From JANWHF01 sp036276235 (GTDB taxonomy: Bacteria; Planctomycetota; Phycisphaerae; Tepidisphaerales; Tepidisphaeraceae), in contig DATBDZ010000070.1 in NCBI GenBank assembly GCA_036276235.1, forward strand, positions 1 to 59,114: a DNA stretch of 59,114 nucleotides, in the 5' to 3' direction. Positions 26,077 to 33,824 of the stretch are shown here, piece by piece (the stretch's first letter is position 1; every line of letters begins with the position of its first letter). Below the pieces are notes generated by a model. That model searched no databases, had not been told where the DNA came from, and was given only the letters and a program-made list of their open reading frames with translations. The position numbers were made by a program, and so were the translations under genes.

Positions 26077-26278
26077 GCCATTGTTCCTTTTCTTGCAGAC
26101 GGGCGGCCCGCGCCCGCATCCGCCGCTCGCGGGCGGCCGGGTCGGTCGGCGCCATGGCGCGGGCGGCATCTAGCAGGTCGCACAGCGCCAAAAACCGCTC
26201 GGTGGGCGTCCGCGCGCGGTTTATCGCGATCTGCCGGAGAATGCTCTTATCGAAGCCATTGCCGCCCGTCATCGCCAT
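26018..26278 (-). CDS. Small Arg-rich helical protein paired with nucleotidyltransferase
   Basis: 86 residues, predicted mostly helical and rich in Arg and Ala (REVERSED charge clusters around residues 48-75). GAAAGGG 3 nt before the ATG supports the start. The nucleotidyltransferase gene begins inside it, so the two are translationally linked. No family is recognised. By position it could be a partner, regulator or antitoxin of the nucleotidyltransferase. Confidence 0.6.
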   Translation of the reverse strand: MAMTGGNGFDKSILRQIAINRARTPTERFLALCDLLDAARAMAPTDPAARERRMRARAARLQEKEQWRAEYRRLFAANRADDTPRL

Positions 26279-26439
26279 AACCCTTTCAAAGGGGCCGTGC
26301 GCGTTCTGTAATCGATCGATCGCCGGCCAGTCAGGACAAGTGCCGACGCTACCGAGTGCCGGAACGCTTAATCTGACACCACAAGTTTAGCTTCCAAATG
26401 CGAATCGAACCAATCTCCAATCATGAGCGTCGCCTGTAG

Positions 26440-26459
26440 GGCGGAATTTATCCCGCCGA
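26440..26459. repeat. Short palindrome GGCGGAATTTATCCCGCC
   Basis: A small inverted repeat in the 210-nt gap between the asparagine-synthase-like gene and the 86-residue gene. It looks like the tip of a further palindromic element. No second copy was found in this window. Confidence 0.35.
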
Positions 26460-26489
26460 TTTCTTGGTTCTCGCATGATCAGTGTGCGA

Positions 26490-28250
26490 TCAAACCTTAT
26501 TCCAATCGAACTCGATCCCGCCCTGCCGCGCGCGTTGCTCGAGGAGATACAACCGTCGCAGGAAGATGGACACGTCCTGAACATCGCGGCGGCCCAGCCA
26601 TGCGCCGGCGAGGCGCGGGATTGTCTTGCGGCGATTGACGATTGGGAGGCATTGAGGATTTGCCAACTGGCCTAAAAGGCCGCCGGCCCACTGGCGGACG
26701 CGCCGGCTGGGGACAGCCTTGGCCTGGTTGGGGATGTCGGAGCGCTGGTTGTGCGGGATGTCGGCCAGCGCCGGATAATGGCGGCGGAAGAGCAGGTCGT
26801 ACGTTTCCCACGTGAAGCAGTCGTACTCGTTGCGGAAGCGCAGATCGACCAGATTCCAGAGATGGAACGGCATCACGGCTTCGCTGATGTCGAAATGTTG
26901 CGTGAAATTGTTCGCCAGATAGCAGCGATGACCCAGATAAAGGCTCAGATAAAGATTCGGCTTGCCCAGCTCCGTGCCGGCGTCGGTCATGCGGCGGAGC
27001 ACTGAAATCGCTCGGTCTTCGCAACGGCGCGCGAACGCGGGATCGAGAAGATCCAGGCGGTTATTAGCCGCCTGGCGATGCCGCGATTGCACGACCGTCA
27101 GGTCTTCGGTTGTTTCGCGATCGAGCTTCCCGTCGCGCCGGTCGGCGGAGCCGCGCACCAGCGAATCGCCGAGGAATCCGCTGATGAGCGGAACGCCCGG
27201 GCGCTTGTTTGCGACGACCCACGACACCTGTTTGGTGATCGGAAAGCCGGCGGGCGAAAAGCCGAACGGCTCGTCGTAAATGTTCCAGCGCGAGCCGTCG
27301 GTGTTGATCACTTCCAGCGGCATCTTCAGCGTCTGGGCCACGCGCTCGGCGACGAAGGCGTCGGAATCGATTTCCTTGACGACCGTCGCCCGCGCTCGAT
27401 CGCCCAGCTTTCGCTTGCTCATGGCTGCGACGAGGCGGCTATCGAAGCCGCCGCTCAGCGCGATGTTTAGATCGGGGATGTCGGCGGTGAGCAGATCAAA
27501 CGCCTGCGATACATTGTCGTGAATCGCATCGGCGATTTCCGTTCGCTGCGGCCGCGCTTCGCCGCCGATTGGGCGGTGATAGCGAACGGGCGTGGTGCTC
27601 GCGCCGCGGTAATAGGTGATGGCGGCAGGCGCGGGGCGATGCAGATCCTGCATGAGCGTGTCGTCGCCGCACTCGTAGCCGTGCAGAAGCCATGAGCTGA
27701 CGGCGTCATAGTTGAGCCGCGATCCGCAAAGACCAGCGCGCCCAATCGCCCAGACATCGCTCCCGCCGGCAAACGCGCCCGCGCGCGATCCGACGAAGAA
27801 CGGCTGCAAACCCAGCGCATCAGTGACGACGGCGACTTGCCCATTGAGCCGATCATCGACGAGGGCGACGAATGTGCCGATCAAATCACTCAGGTCTGCC
27901 GGCCGGCGTCCAATGACGGCATCGACCAGGCGCGGAAGAAGCTGATCGCTGTTCCATCGGCGATGCGCGGCGCGGCCCCACAGGTAGGCACAGCATTTTG
28001 TGCGACGATCATTGAAGGTAAGCACCCGAGCGCCCGGGCCGGACACCACTTCGAGTCGAGTCGCGCACTGGGAAGCGGGGTCGAGCGTGATTCGGTTCGT
28101 TTTGGGGAAGGGACTGCGGAATTGCTCGGGGCGATCGCTGGGCGGTTGCCAGGCAAATAGTGCGTTGTAGCCCGGCGGCGGAGTGGGATTGCCGCCGAGA
28201 ACGACAAGCGAAGCATCAGCCGTCTGCTGATCCGTGAATGTTTCGGTCAT
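26490..28250 (-). CDS. Asparagine-synthase-like protein lacking the glutaminase cysteine
   Basis: About 586 residues. The N-terminal half has the Ntn-hydrolase-like layout of class II glutamine amidotransferases (DALGLQPFFVG; SSWLLHGY) but no Cys at position 2 after the likely start ATG 28250, so glutamine hydrolysis is not expected. The C-terminal half has the ATP pyrophosphatase loop LNIALSGGFDSRLVAA and later catalytic-face segments. Such proteins activate a carboxylate by adenylation, for example in lasso-peptide or beta-lactam synthesis and some polysaccharide loci. No precursor peptide was found nearby. The product is unknown. Confidence 0.78.
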   Translation of the reverse strand: MTETFTDQQTADASLVVLGGNPTPPPGYNALFAWQPPSDRPEQFRSPFPKTNRITLDPASQCATRLEVVSGPGARVLTFNDRRTKCCAYLWGRAAHRRWNSDQLLPRLVDAVIGRRPADLSDLIGTFVALVDDRLNGQVAVVTDALGLQPFFVGSRAGAFAGGSDVWAIGRAGLCGSRLNYDAVSSWLLHGYECGDDTLMQDLHRPAPAAITYYRGASTTPVRYHRPIGGEARPQRTEIADAIHDNVSQAFDLLTADIPDLNIALSGGFDSRLVAAMSKRKLGDRARATVVKEIDSDAFVAERVAQTLKMPLEVINTDGSRWNIYDEPFGFSPAGFPITKQVSWVVANKRPGVPLISGFLGDSLVRGSADRRDGKLDRETTEDLTVVQSRHRQAANNRLDLLDPAFARRCEDRAISVLRRMTDAGTELGKPNLYLSLYLGHRCYLANNFTQHFDISEAVMPFHLWNLVDLRFRNEYDCFTWETYDLLFRRHYPALADIPHNQRSDIPNQAKAVPSRRVRQWAGGLLGQLANPQCLPIVNRRKTIPRLAGAWLGRRDVQDVSIFLRRLYLLEQRARQGGIEFDWNKV

Positions 28251-28381
28251 TTGCCCAAGCAACAATTGGATACTCCGATCGTGTGGAAAGGCGGTAGTGA
28301 ATCATCGTCATTTGTATGGGCCGCCTTGATCGGCGGTGCCGATAACTGCCACAGTCGGGGCAAAACCGGGCGCTTCAGTAG

Positions 28382-28434
28382 GGTGGGTGTACTCGCCCAC
28401 CACGAGCGGCAAATGGTGGGCGAGTACACCCACC
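28382..28434. repeat. Palindromic element, family C, copy 2 (inverted)
   Basis: Same arms as 7652-7704 (GGTGGGTGTACTCGCCCA). Its loop CCACGAGCGGCAAATG is the reverse complement of the copy 1 loop, so this copy lies in the opposite orientation. Confidence 0.78.
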
Positions 28435-28502
28435 TACACGAGCCTCGGAAGCGCCCGAGCCACGTGCGCACGCCGGCCGAATGCTTCGGAGTAACCGTTT
28501 TG

Positions 28503-28537
28503 AAAATGCGGCGGGCAGTGCCCGCCCTACGCGCCTG
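28503..28537. repeat. Half copy of family D element
   Basis: Contains ATGCGGCGGGCAGTGCCCGC and CCTACGCG as at 24093-24118, but the facing arm is missing and family B sequence follows within 30 nt. Confidence 0.7.
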
Positions 28538-28563
28538 AAAATGTTGGCGGTTGTCTACGATCG

Positions 28564-28652
28564 CCACGAGCATGCTGTCGCAAGCCCATGCCACCCAAAA
28601 ATGGCATGACCACAGAAGTGGGTGGCATGGGCTCGCGACAGCGTGCCCGTGG
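28564..28652. repeat. Palindromic element, family B, copy 2
   Basis: Arms CCACGAGCATGCTGTCGCAA... and the complement ending GTGCCCGTGG; the loop is ACCACAGAAGT-like and matches the loop at 36720-36730, unlike copy 1. Confidence 0.8.
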
Positions 28653-28741
28653 GGATTTCAGGCTTCGCGGGTCCGCCGAAGGCGCGTGACTACGTCGTAT
28701 GACAATTTCCTGTTGTGGGTATTCGATGCGTTCACACCGCC

Positions 28742-29764
28742 CTATCGCTGATACAGCGGCAGCATCTTGTACGAAATGCTCAGCGTGAGAAGGGACATGC
28801 TCGTTGTATAGGCGCGGCCGGGTCCTTCGGGCGTCTGGGGCCAGCCGCCATCTGTTTGCTGAAGCTTCAGCAGGCGGGCGCTGGTTGCGTTTGAGATGGC
28901 GGAGAGCATTGGCTCGCCGCTTTCGAATGCGGCCAGATTCGTGCAATAGAGGCCGTAATACATGTACGGCGACCCCTCCTCCACCCGATGCGTCATCAGA
29001 TATTGAGCGGCCTGCGCGGCGACCTTGCGATGCGATTCATCACGCGGATCGAGAAGCAGCAGGCAGATCACCGCCACGCCCGTGCAATTGGGATTTGCGG
29101 CCTGGTGCGGCTGATATGCGAAACCTTTCGCCGCTGTGTCCTGGCAGCGCATCACGAACTGCAGCGAACGGCTCACCGCTGATTTTGGAATCTCAAACCC
29201 CGCATCCTGCGTCGCGCGCAGAGCCATCGCGTTCCAGCCAGTGAAGGGGAGATCGCTGTCTGTGGAACTTGGCGCGGTCCCCCAGCCGCCGGAAAAATCC
29301 GCCGACTTGCGCACGTTCTGGGCGCTCAGAATGATTTGGACAGATTTGGAAAGCACCCGCGCGATTCGCTGGCGTTGCTCTTCGTTAGGCTCCACGCCAT
29401 ACGCTTCGGCCAGCGCGAGCGTGGCAATTGCCTGGTCATACATCGGACGATCGGATGGCCCAAACGATCCATCCGACCGCGCGGCGGTAAGCATGTAGCT
29501 GATCGCGCGGCGAACTGCGGCGCCATATTGCCCAACATCGGCGGTGTGCCCAGCAGAGAGAAATGCGCCCAAGGCAAGGCCGGTCATCGCGGGTTTCTGA
29601 GCGGAGCCGAATGAGCCGTCGGGGTTTTGCTGAGCCGCAAGAAAGCTGAGGCCGCGCGCGATTGATTGGTCGAGTTCTGTTGGGGGAGCGTCGGCGGCGA
29701 GTGCCAGCGAATGTCCGAAGAGCAGGATGCCGAACAAAACCAACCGCCAAAGAAGCGCACGCAT
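28742..29764 (-). CDS. Secreted prenyltransferase/squalene-oxidase-repeat protein
   Basis: About 340 residues. A signal peptide (residues 1-23, ending LALAA) precedes an alpha/alpha-barrel of terpene-cyclase type repeats: FLAAQQNPDGSFG (41-53), later LKLQQTDGGWPQTP. The catalytic DxDD of true squalene-hopene cyclases is not seen, so enzymatic cyclisation is unlikely. Export and repeats suggest a binding role. ATG 29764 has GGCGGAG 3-4 nt upstream; the longer open frame to 29923 runs through a palindromic element. It is the last gene of the VWA block, 155 nt after the DUF4175-like gene. Confidence 0.78.
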   Translation of the reverse strand: MRALLWRLVLFGILLFGHSLALAADAPPTELDQSIARGLSFLAAQQNPDGSFGSAQKPAMTGLALGAFLSAGHTADVGQYGAAVRRAISYMLTAARSDGSFGPSDRPMYDQAIATLALAEAYGVEPNEEQRQRIARVLSKSVQIILSAQNVRKSADFSGGWGTAPSSTDSDLPFTGWNAMALRATQDAGFEIPKSAVSRSLQFVMRCQDTAAKGFAYQPHQAANPNCTGVAVICLLLLDPRDESHRKVAAQAAQYLMTHRVEEGSPYMYYGLYCTNLAAFESGEPMLSAISNATSARLLKLQQTDGGWPQTPEGPGRAYTTSMSLLTLSISYKMLPLYQR

Positions 29765-29778
29765 GTGCTCCGCCTTTT

Positions 29779-29886
29779 CCCCTCCCCCGGTACTCCGGGG
29801 GAGGGTTAGGGAGGGGGTTCTTGCGAACGGCGCAGCTTCTACACGACCCCCTCCCCAACCCTCCCCCGGAGTACCGGGGGAGGGAG
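29779..29886. repeat. Palindromic element, family H
   Basis: Two hairpins (CCCCCGGTACTCCGGGGG and CCCCCGGAGTACCGGGGG) flank the core CTTGCGAACGGCGCAGC. Located between two co-directional genes of the VWA block and followed by GGCGGAG for the downstream gene. Confidence 0.85.
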
Positions 29887-29919
29887 AAAAGCTACAACCT
29901 ACACGAGGTTTTCTCAGGT

Positions 29920-32900
29920 TCACTTCGGCTTCTCCTGGGCCTTTTCCAGCGCCGCAAAATAAAGCCGAAGATCCTCCTCAAAGCCGGCGGGATCGGGCGC
30001 GGCCAGCGATGTATTGATTTGATCGTCGCCGCCGGCGCGGAGCTGGCCCCATTGACGCGATGCACTGAAATTCGGATCGAGCGGCGCGGCCAATGTCGGC
30101 GGATGATCGCCAGAAGCCGCCGGTGTGGCGTACGCCGCCTGGAACGTCGGCAGCAACGCGAGCCGTTGCGAAGCGGCGCGCTGAATCGCGCGATCCCATG
30201 CTCGCGACAGCGCGAGCGTGGCGCTGGCCTGATGGAGGCGCGCGGTGCTGAGATCGCCCGGCGAGCGGAGCATTGAATCGGCAGCGGCGCTGGCAAACCA
30301 TCGGGCGGCAATCAGCGGATCGCGCGCGATCAGCGCATCCTGGGCACGGGCAAGCTGCGCCTGGGCGGCGTCAATCGCTTGCCGCGCGTCGGCGGCGGCG
30401 CGTGCCGTGCCGGATACGTCACCGGAATTTGCCGCTTGCCGCAGGGATTCCAAAGCGTCGGTCAAGCCCTGCTTAATCCAATCGTGCGCCGCGGTCGCCT
30501 CGGGCGCGAATGGCTCCAGGCGATCGGCCAGATCGGCGGCGGCGCGCGGAAGAATCGGATTCAATAACTGCGTGAGCCGATCTGCGGCCTCGGCGGCGTC
30601 CTGCGCGGCCTGGCGGGCGGCGCGATCGGCGGCATCCTTGCGCTCAGCAGGCGCGTTGTCGGCATCGACCTTCGCCGCCTGGGCGCGCATGTCGGCATCG
30701 TGGCGCGCCGGGACGGCCGATTCCACCGCCGCCAGCGCCTGCGGCATCGCCGACAGGTCTTCCTGCGATTTCAGCAGCGCCGCTGTCGCGCGGCTGCGCC
30801 AATTGGAGTCATCCGAGTTTTGCGTCGCCGCAATGTTTCCTTGCTGATCGCGCTCGATCTTGGCGATCGCATCCGCCACCGAGCGCTGCTCCCCCGCCAG
30901 CCGCGCGACATTCGCAGGATCTGTGGCGGCAATTTCCTGGCTCAATTGCTGCTGGCTGCGGCTCAGGTCGTCGGCGGCATTCGCGGTGGACATCGCTCGC
31001 CCAATCGATTGATGCGCGCGGTCGATTTTCTCCACGCGATCTTCCACCCGCTGCGAAAGACTGGCGGCGGGAATCGTCGCCGGAACGAGCCCGCCCGGCC
31101 TCAGGCCAATGGTTTGGCGGGCATTTTCGACCAGCGTTCCGGCCAGAAACTCATCGAGCTCCGAGGCGCGGCGATAGTTGCGATCGGCCGCCTGCGATCC
31201 GGCCAGCAGTGCCGTCAGCTCCGCTTCGGCGTTGCGCGCCTGGATCGACGAGGCCGCGCGACTCGCCGGCTTGCCCGTGCGCAAATCTCCGGCCCACTGC
31301 GACAGCTGCGTTCGAGCCTGCTCCGCCAGCGAAGATTGCGTCATCGGCCGGGTGGTGGCCGGCTGCACGTTGTTCGCCTTGTCATGCTGAGCTTGCAATA
31401 TCCCCAGCACGTCCGGCAGCGATTTGATTGCAGCCTTGGCCGCTGCTTCTTCGGAAGTCAACTGACTTTCGATATTTGCGACAGCCCGCGAGCCCAGGAG
31501 CAAATCGGCGCTCCATCGCGCGTCGGCGTCGAATCGCACCGCCTGCGCGTGCGCCGCGGCAAGCAGGCGCACATCAAAGCCACTGCGTTGCTGCGCGTCA
31601 GACGAAACGGCCGTTGCCCATTGCCGCGCGGCCGCGGCAAAGTCGATCGGCCGCGCCGTGTTAAGGTACGTGTTTTCCTGCTCGACAAGTGCTGCAAAGC
31701 GCGATTCCAGATCCCCCCCACCGCTGGCAAGGTGAAGCTCCGCTTCGCTGGCGTGAATATCATCCCGAAGATGGCCGAGCATGCGCTCGCGCAAACCGGA
31801 AGCCGCGCCGGTGCCGAGCGATTGCTGAAGCATTCGGAGGTTTGCGATGTCGCCCAGTGCCGCTGCCGCGCGCTCACCGCTGGCGGCAGTGCGAATTTGC
31901 CAGGCCAGCCGCCGCGCGTCGGCAAGGGCCGCTGTGATCGGTGCGCGTTCGGCCGGGGATTGCGACGTAGAGCGAAACAGCTCGTCGGAGCGAAATGAAA
32001 GCGCCTGCGCCAGATCGATCCATTCAGCCAGCGCGACGTTCAACGCAGTGGATCGGCTGTGGACGACGACGCGCATCAGCGATTGCGACAGCAGCGACGC
32101 CGCCTCCGAAGCGCTGGTGAGATGCCGCGCCGTGCGGCCGGCGCTGTAGATTCGCGGCGCGGCGCCCGGCTCTGCATCGATCTCCACCTCATCCATCGCC
32201 CCCGCCGCCGCCTCGACTTCGTTAGCCACCATCTGCGCCAACTGCGCGGCCGATGCCAATTCATTGGCGCGAGACTGTGATTCAAGACTGACCGCGTTTG
32301 GCGCAACGAGCATCCGCAACGGATCGCTCAAGGTCGTCTGGCCCGCGCCGTCCGTCACCGCGATGGTCACGGCGATGGTGTCACCTAGCGCAACCTTCAG
32401 CGATCCCACGTCAAAGTTAACCGCGTCATTCTGATTGCGGCGATCGCCCTCAATATGCCACGGCATCTGTACTGGCGGCCCGTCGTTCACCGCGGCGCGG
32501 AAGGAGACGGCCTCCAATCCAAAATCGTCGATCGCTTGGTAGTACAGCGGAACCCGGTCACCCGGATTCACGCAGATGAACTGGCCCGCCTGCTGAAGGT
32601 GAACGATCGGCGCATGATCGGCGGTCGCATGAATGCGCAGCTTTGCGGGGCCGCTTCCGGCAATGCCTCGATCGCTCGTCAGCGAAATGTCGTACGCCGC
32701 GTCGCGGCGAATCGTGAAGGTGACTTGCCGCGCGTTCTCCTGACCGGCCGGCTCCATCGGCAGGGTTTCTGCGCCCATCCGCATGGCGGCGGATGCAAGC
32801 GGCTCGGTCGCGATCACCGTCAATAGAATTTCTGTTCCAACCGGCGCTTCAATCGCACCGGTCGAATTGGCGGCGCTGAACGGCGGCTGCCCGGTGTACG

Positions 32901-33786
32901 CAGGAAACGTGTAGCGAATGCGGAACTCTGAAACGGCCGGCGGACGTTTGACGCGAACCAGATATTCCGGGCTTTTCGCATCGCCGGCCGTCACGATATA
33001 CCGCAGATCGCGCTCGACCGATGCCAGCGTCAGGAAATGATTCCCATCTCCCGCCGACTCCATCGTGAAGTTCGACCAGTGCGCGCCGTCGTCATTCACA
33101 TGGATCCAAACCGCCTGGCTGGAAAGATGCTCGGTTTGCACTTCGACGCGCAATGATTCGGCCACGGCCACGTCGCAATCGCCCGGCGTGACATGAATGC
33201 GCGTGGTTGTGACCGCCGGAATCGGCGCCGCCGGATCGATCGCCCGTAAGAGCAACTGCGGCATTCCCAGACTTGGGATTTCGATCAAAACAATGATGAC
33301 GACGCCGATCGCGGCGCACATTCCCCACGGCCGAAGCGATGGCCGCGCCGAGAGAAGATATTGATGCCTCCGGCCGGCGCTATGGCGCTCGATGTCGGCG
33401 ACCAATTGATCGAGGATTTGCGCCGAGCCGCGATGTTCCGGGGCATCGAGCAATTGAGAAGTGACGGTCACCAATCGCTGACCAAATCCGCTCGTGTGAT
33501 CTTCGACAAACTGCGCGACTTGCACCCAATCGACCGGCCGCCGCATTTGCCCAAGCGGCCAAGCCATGATGCCCAGCGCGGAGATCGCGCCGATTGCCAG
33601 CAGCAGCCCGCGAACGGTGGCCGGCAGATGCAGCACGCGATCCAGCCCGCACAGCAAAAGCAACCAAAGCAAAAATCCAAAGATGGCCCACCCGAGCGAT
33701 CGCATCAACGACAGCCGGCGATAGCGCGCCAGCGCCCCGCGGAGAAATCCGCGAATCGACGGTGGCAATTCTGAAAGGGCCCGCAT
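29920..33786 (-). CDS. Large membrane protein, DUF4175-like, with coiled-coil C-terminal half
   Basis: 1288 residues. Two N-terminal membrane helices (about 31-48 and 57-76), a third near 154-171, then beta-rich Ig-like segments (about 195-510; for example VSEFRIRYTFPAYTGQPPF) facing outside. A long Ala/Gln/Arg-rich helical half (about 520-1240) fits coiled coils. This matches the DUF4175-type protein usual in planctomycete and bacteroidete VWA/DUF58 clusters. Role unknown; probably a scaffold for the VWA partners encoded upstream. The gene begins 39 nt after the 900-residue VWA gene. Confidence 0.7.
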   Translation of the reverse strand: MRALSELPPSIRGFLRGALARYRRLSLMRSLGWAIFGFLLWLLLLCGLDRVLHLPATVRGLLLAIGAISALGIMAWPLGQMRRPVDWVQVAQFVEDHTSGFGQRLVTVTSQLLDAPEHRGSAQILDQLVADIERHSAGRRHQYLLSARPSLRPWGMCAAIGVVIIVLIEIPSLGMPQLLLRAIDPAAPIPAVTTTRIHVTPGDCDVAVAESLRVEVQTEHLSSQAVWIHVNDDGAHWSNFTMESAGDGNHFLTLASVERDLRYIVTAGDAKSPEYLVRVKRPPAVSEFRIRYTFPAYTGQPPFSAANSTGAIEAPVGTEILLTVIATEPLASAAMRMGAETLPMEPAGQENARQVTFTIRRDAAYDISLTSDRGIAGSGPAKLRIHATADHAPIVHLQQAGQFICVNPGDRVPLYYQAIDDFGLEAVSFRAAVNDGPPVQMPWHIEGDRRNQNDAVNFDVGSLKVALGDTIAVTIAVTDGAGQTTLSDPLRMLVAPNAVSLESQSRANELASAAQLAQMVANEVEAAAGAMDEVEIDAEPGAAPRIYSAGRTARHLTSASEAASLLSQSLMRVVVHSRSTALNVALAEWIDLAQALSFRSDELFRSTSQSPAERAPITAALADARRLAWQIRTAASGERAAAALGDIANLRMLQQSLGTGAASGLRERMLGHLRDDIHASEAELHLASGGGDLESRFAALVEQENTYLNTARPIDFAAAARQWATAVSSDAQQRSGFDVRLLAAAHAQAVRFDADARWSADLLLGSRAVANIESQLTSEEAAAKAAIKSLPDVLGILQAQHDKANNVQPATTRPMTQSSLAEQARTQLSQWAGDLRTGKPASRAASSIQARNAEAELTALLAGSQAADRNYRRASELDEFLAGTLVENARQTIGLRPGGLVPATIPAASLSQRVEDRVEKIDRAHQSIGRAMSTANAADDLSRSQQQLSQEIAATDPANVARLAGEQRSVADAIAKIERDQQGNIAATQNSDDSNWRSRATAALLKSQEDLSAMPQALAAVESAVPARHDADMRAQAAKVDADNAPAERKDAADRAARQAAQDAAEAADRLTQLLNPILPRAAADLADRLEPFAPEATAAHDWIKQGLTDALESLRQAANSGDVSGTARAAADARQAIDAAQAQLARAQDALIARDPLIAARWFASAAADSMLRSPGDLSTARLHQASATLALSRAWDRAIQRAASQRLALLPTFQAAYATPAASGDHPPTLAAPLDPNFSASRQWGQLRAGGDDQINTSLAAPDPAGFEEDLRLYFAALEKAQEKPK

Positions 33787-33824
33787 AAAGATGGAAGTCC
33801 GATTATATCATCTTCCCGTATGCA

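Larger units (their letters stand above)
28251..28741. other. 491-nt gap made of stacked palindromic elements
   Basis: No gene is visible. From left to right the gap holds unique sequence (28251-28380), a family C element, a half family D element and a family B element, then unique sequence to 28741. Short joining pieces such as CTTCGCGGGTCC also occur beside elements elsewhere, so this is a mosaic built by repeated insertion. Confidence 0.7.

Noticed and set aside
30700..31998. Plus-strand frame of 432 codons inside the DUF4175-like gene
   Set aside because: Arg-rich composition is the typical complement of an Ala/Gln-rich coiled-coil gene; no start signal.
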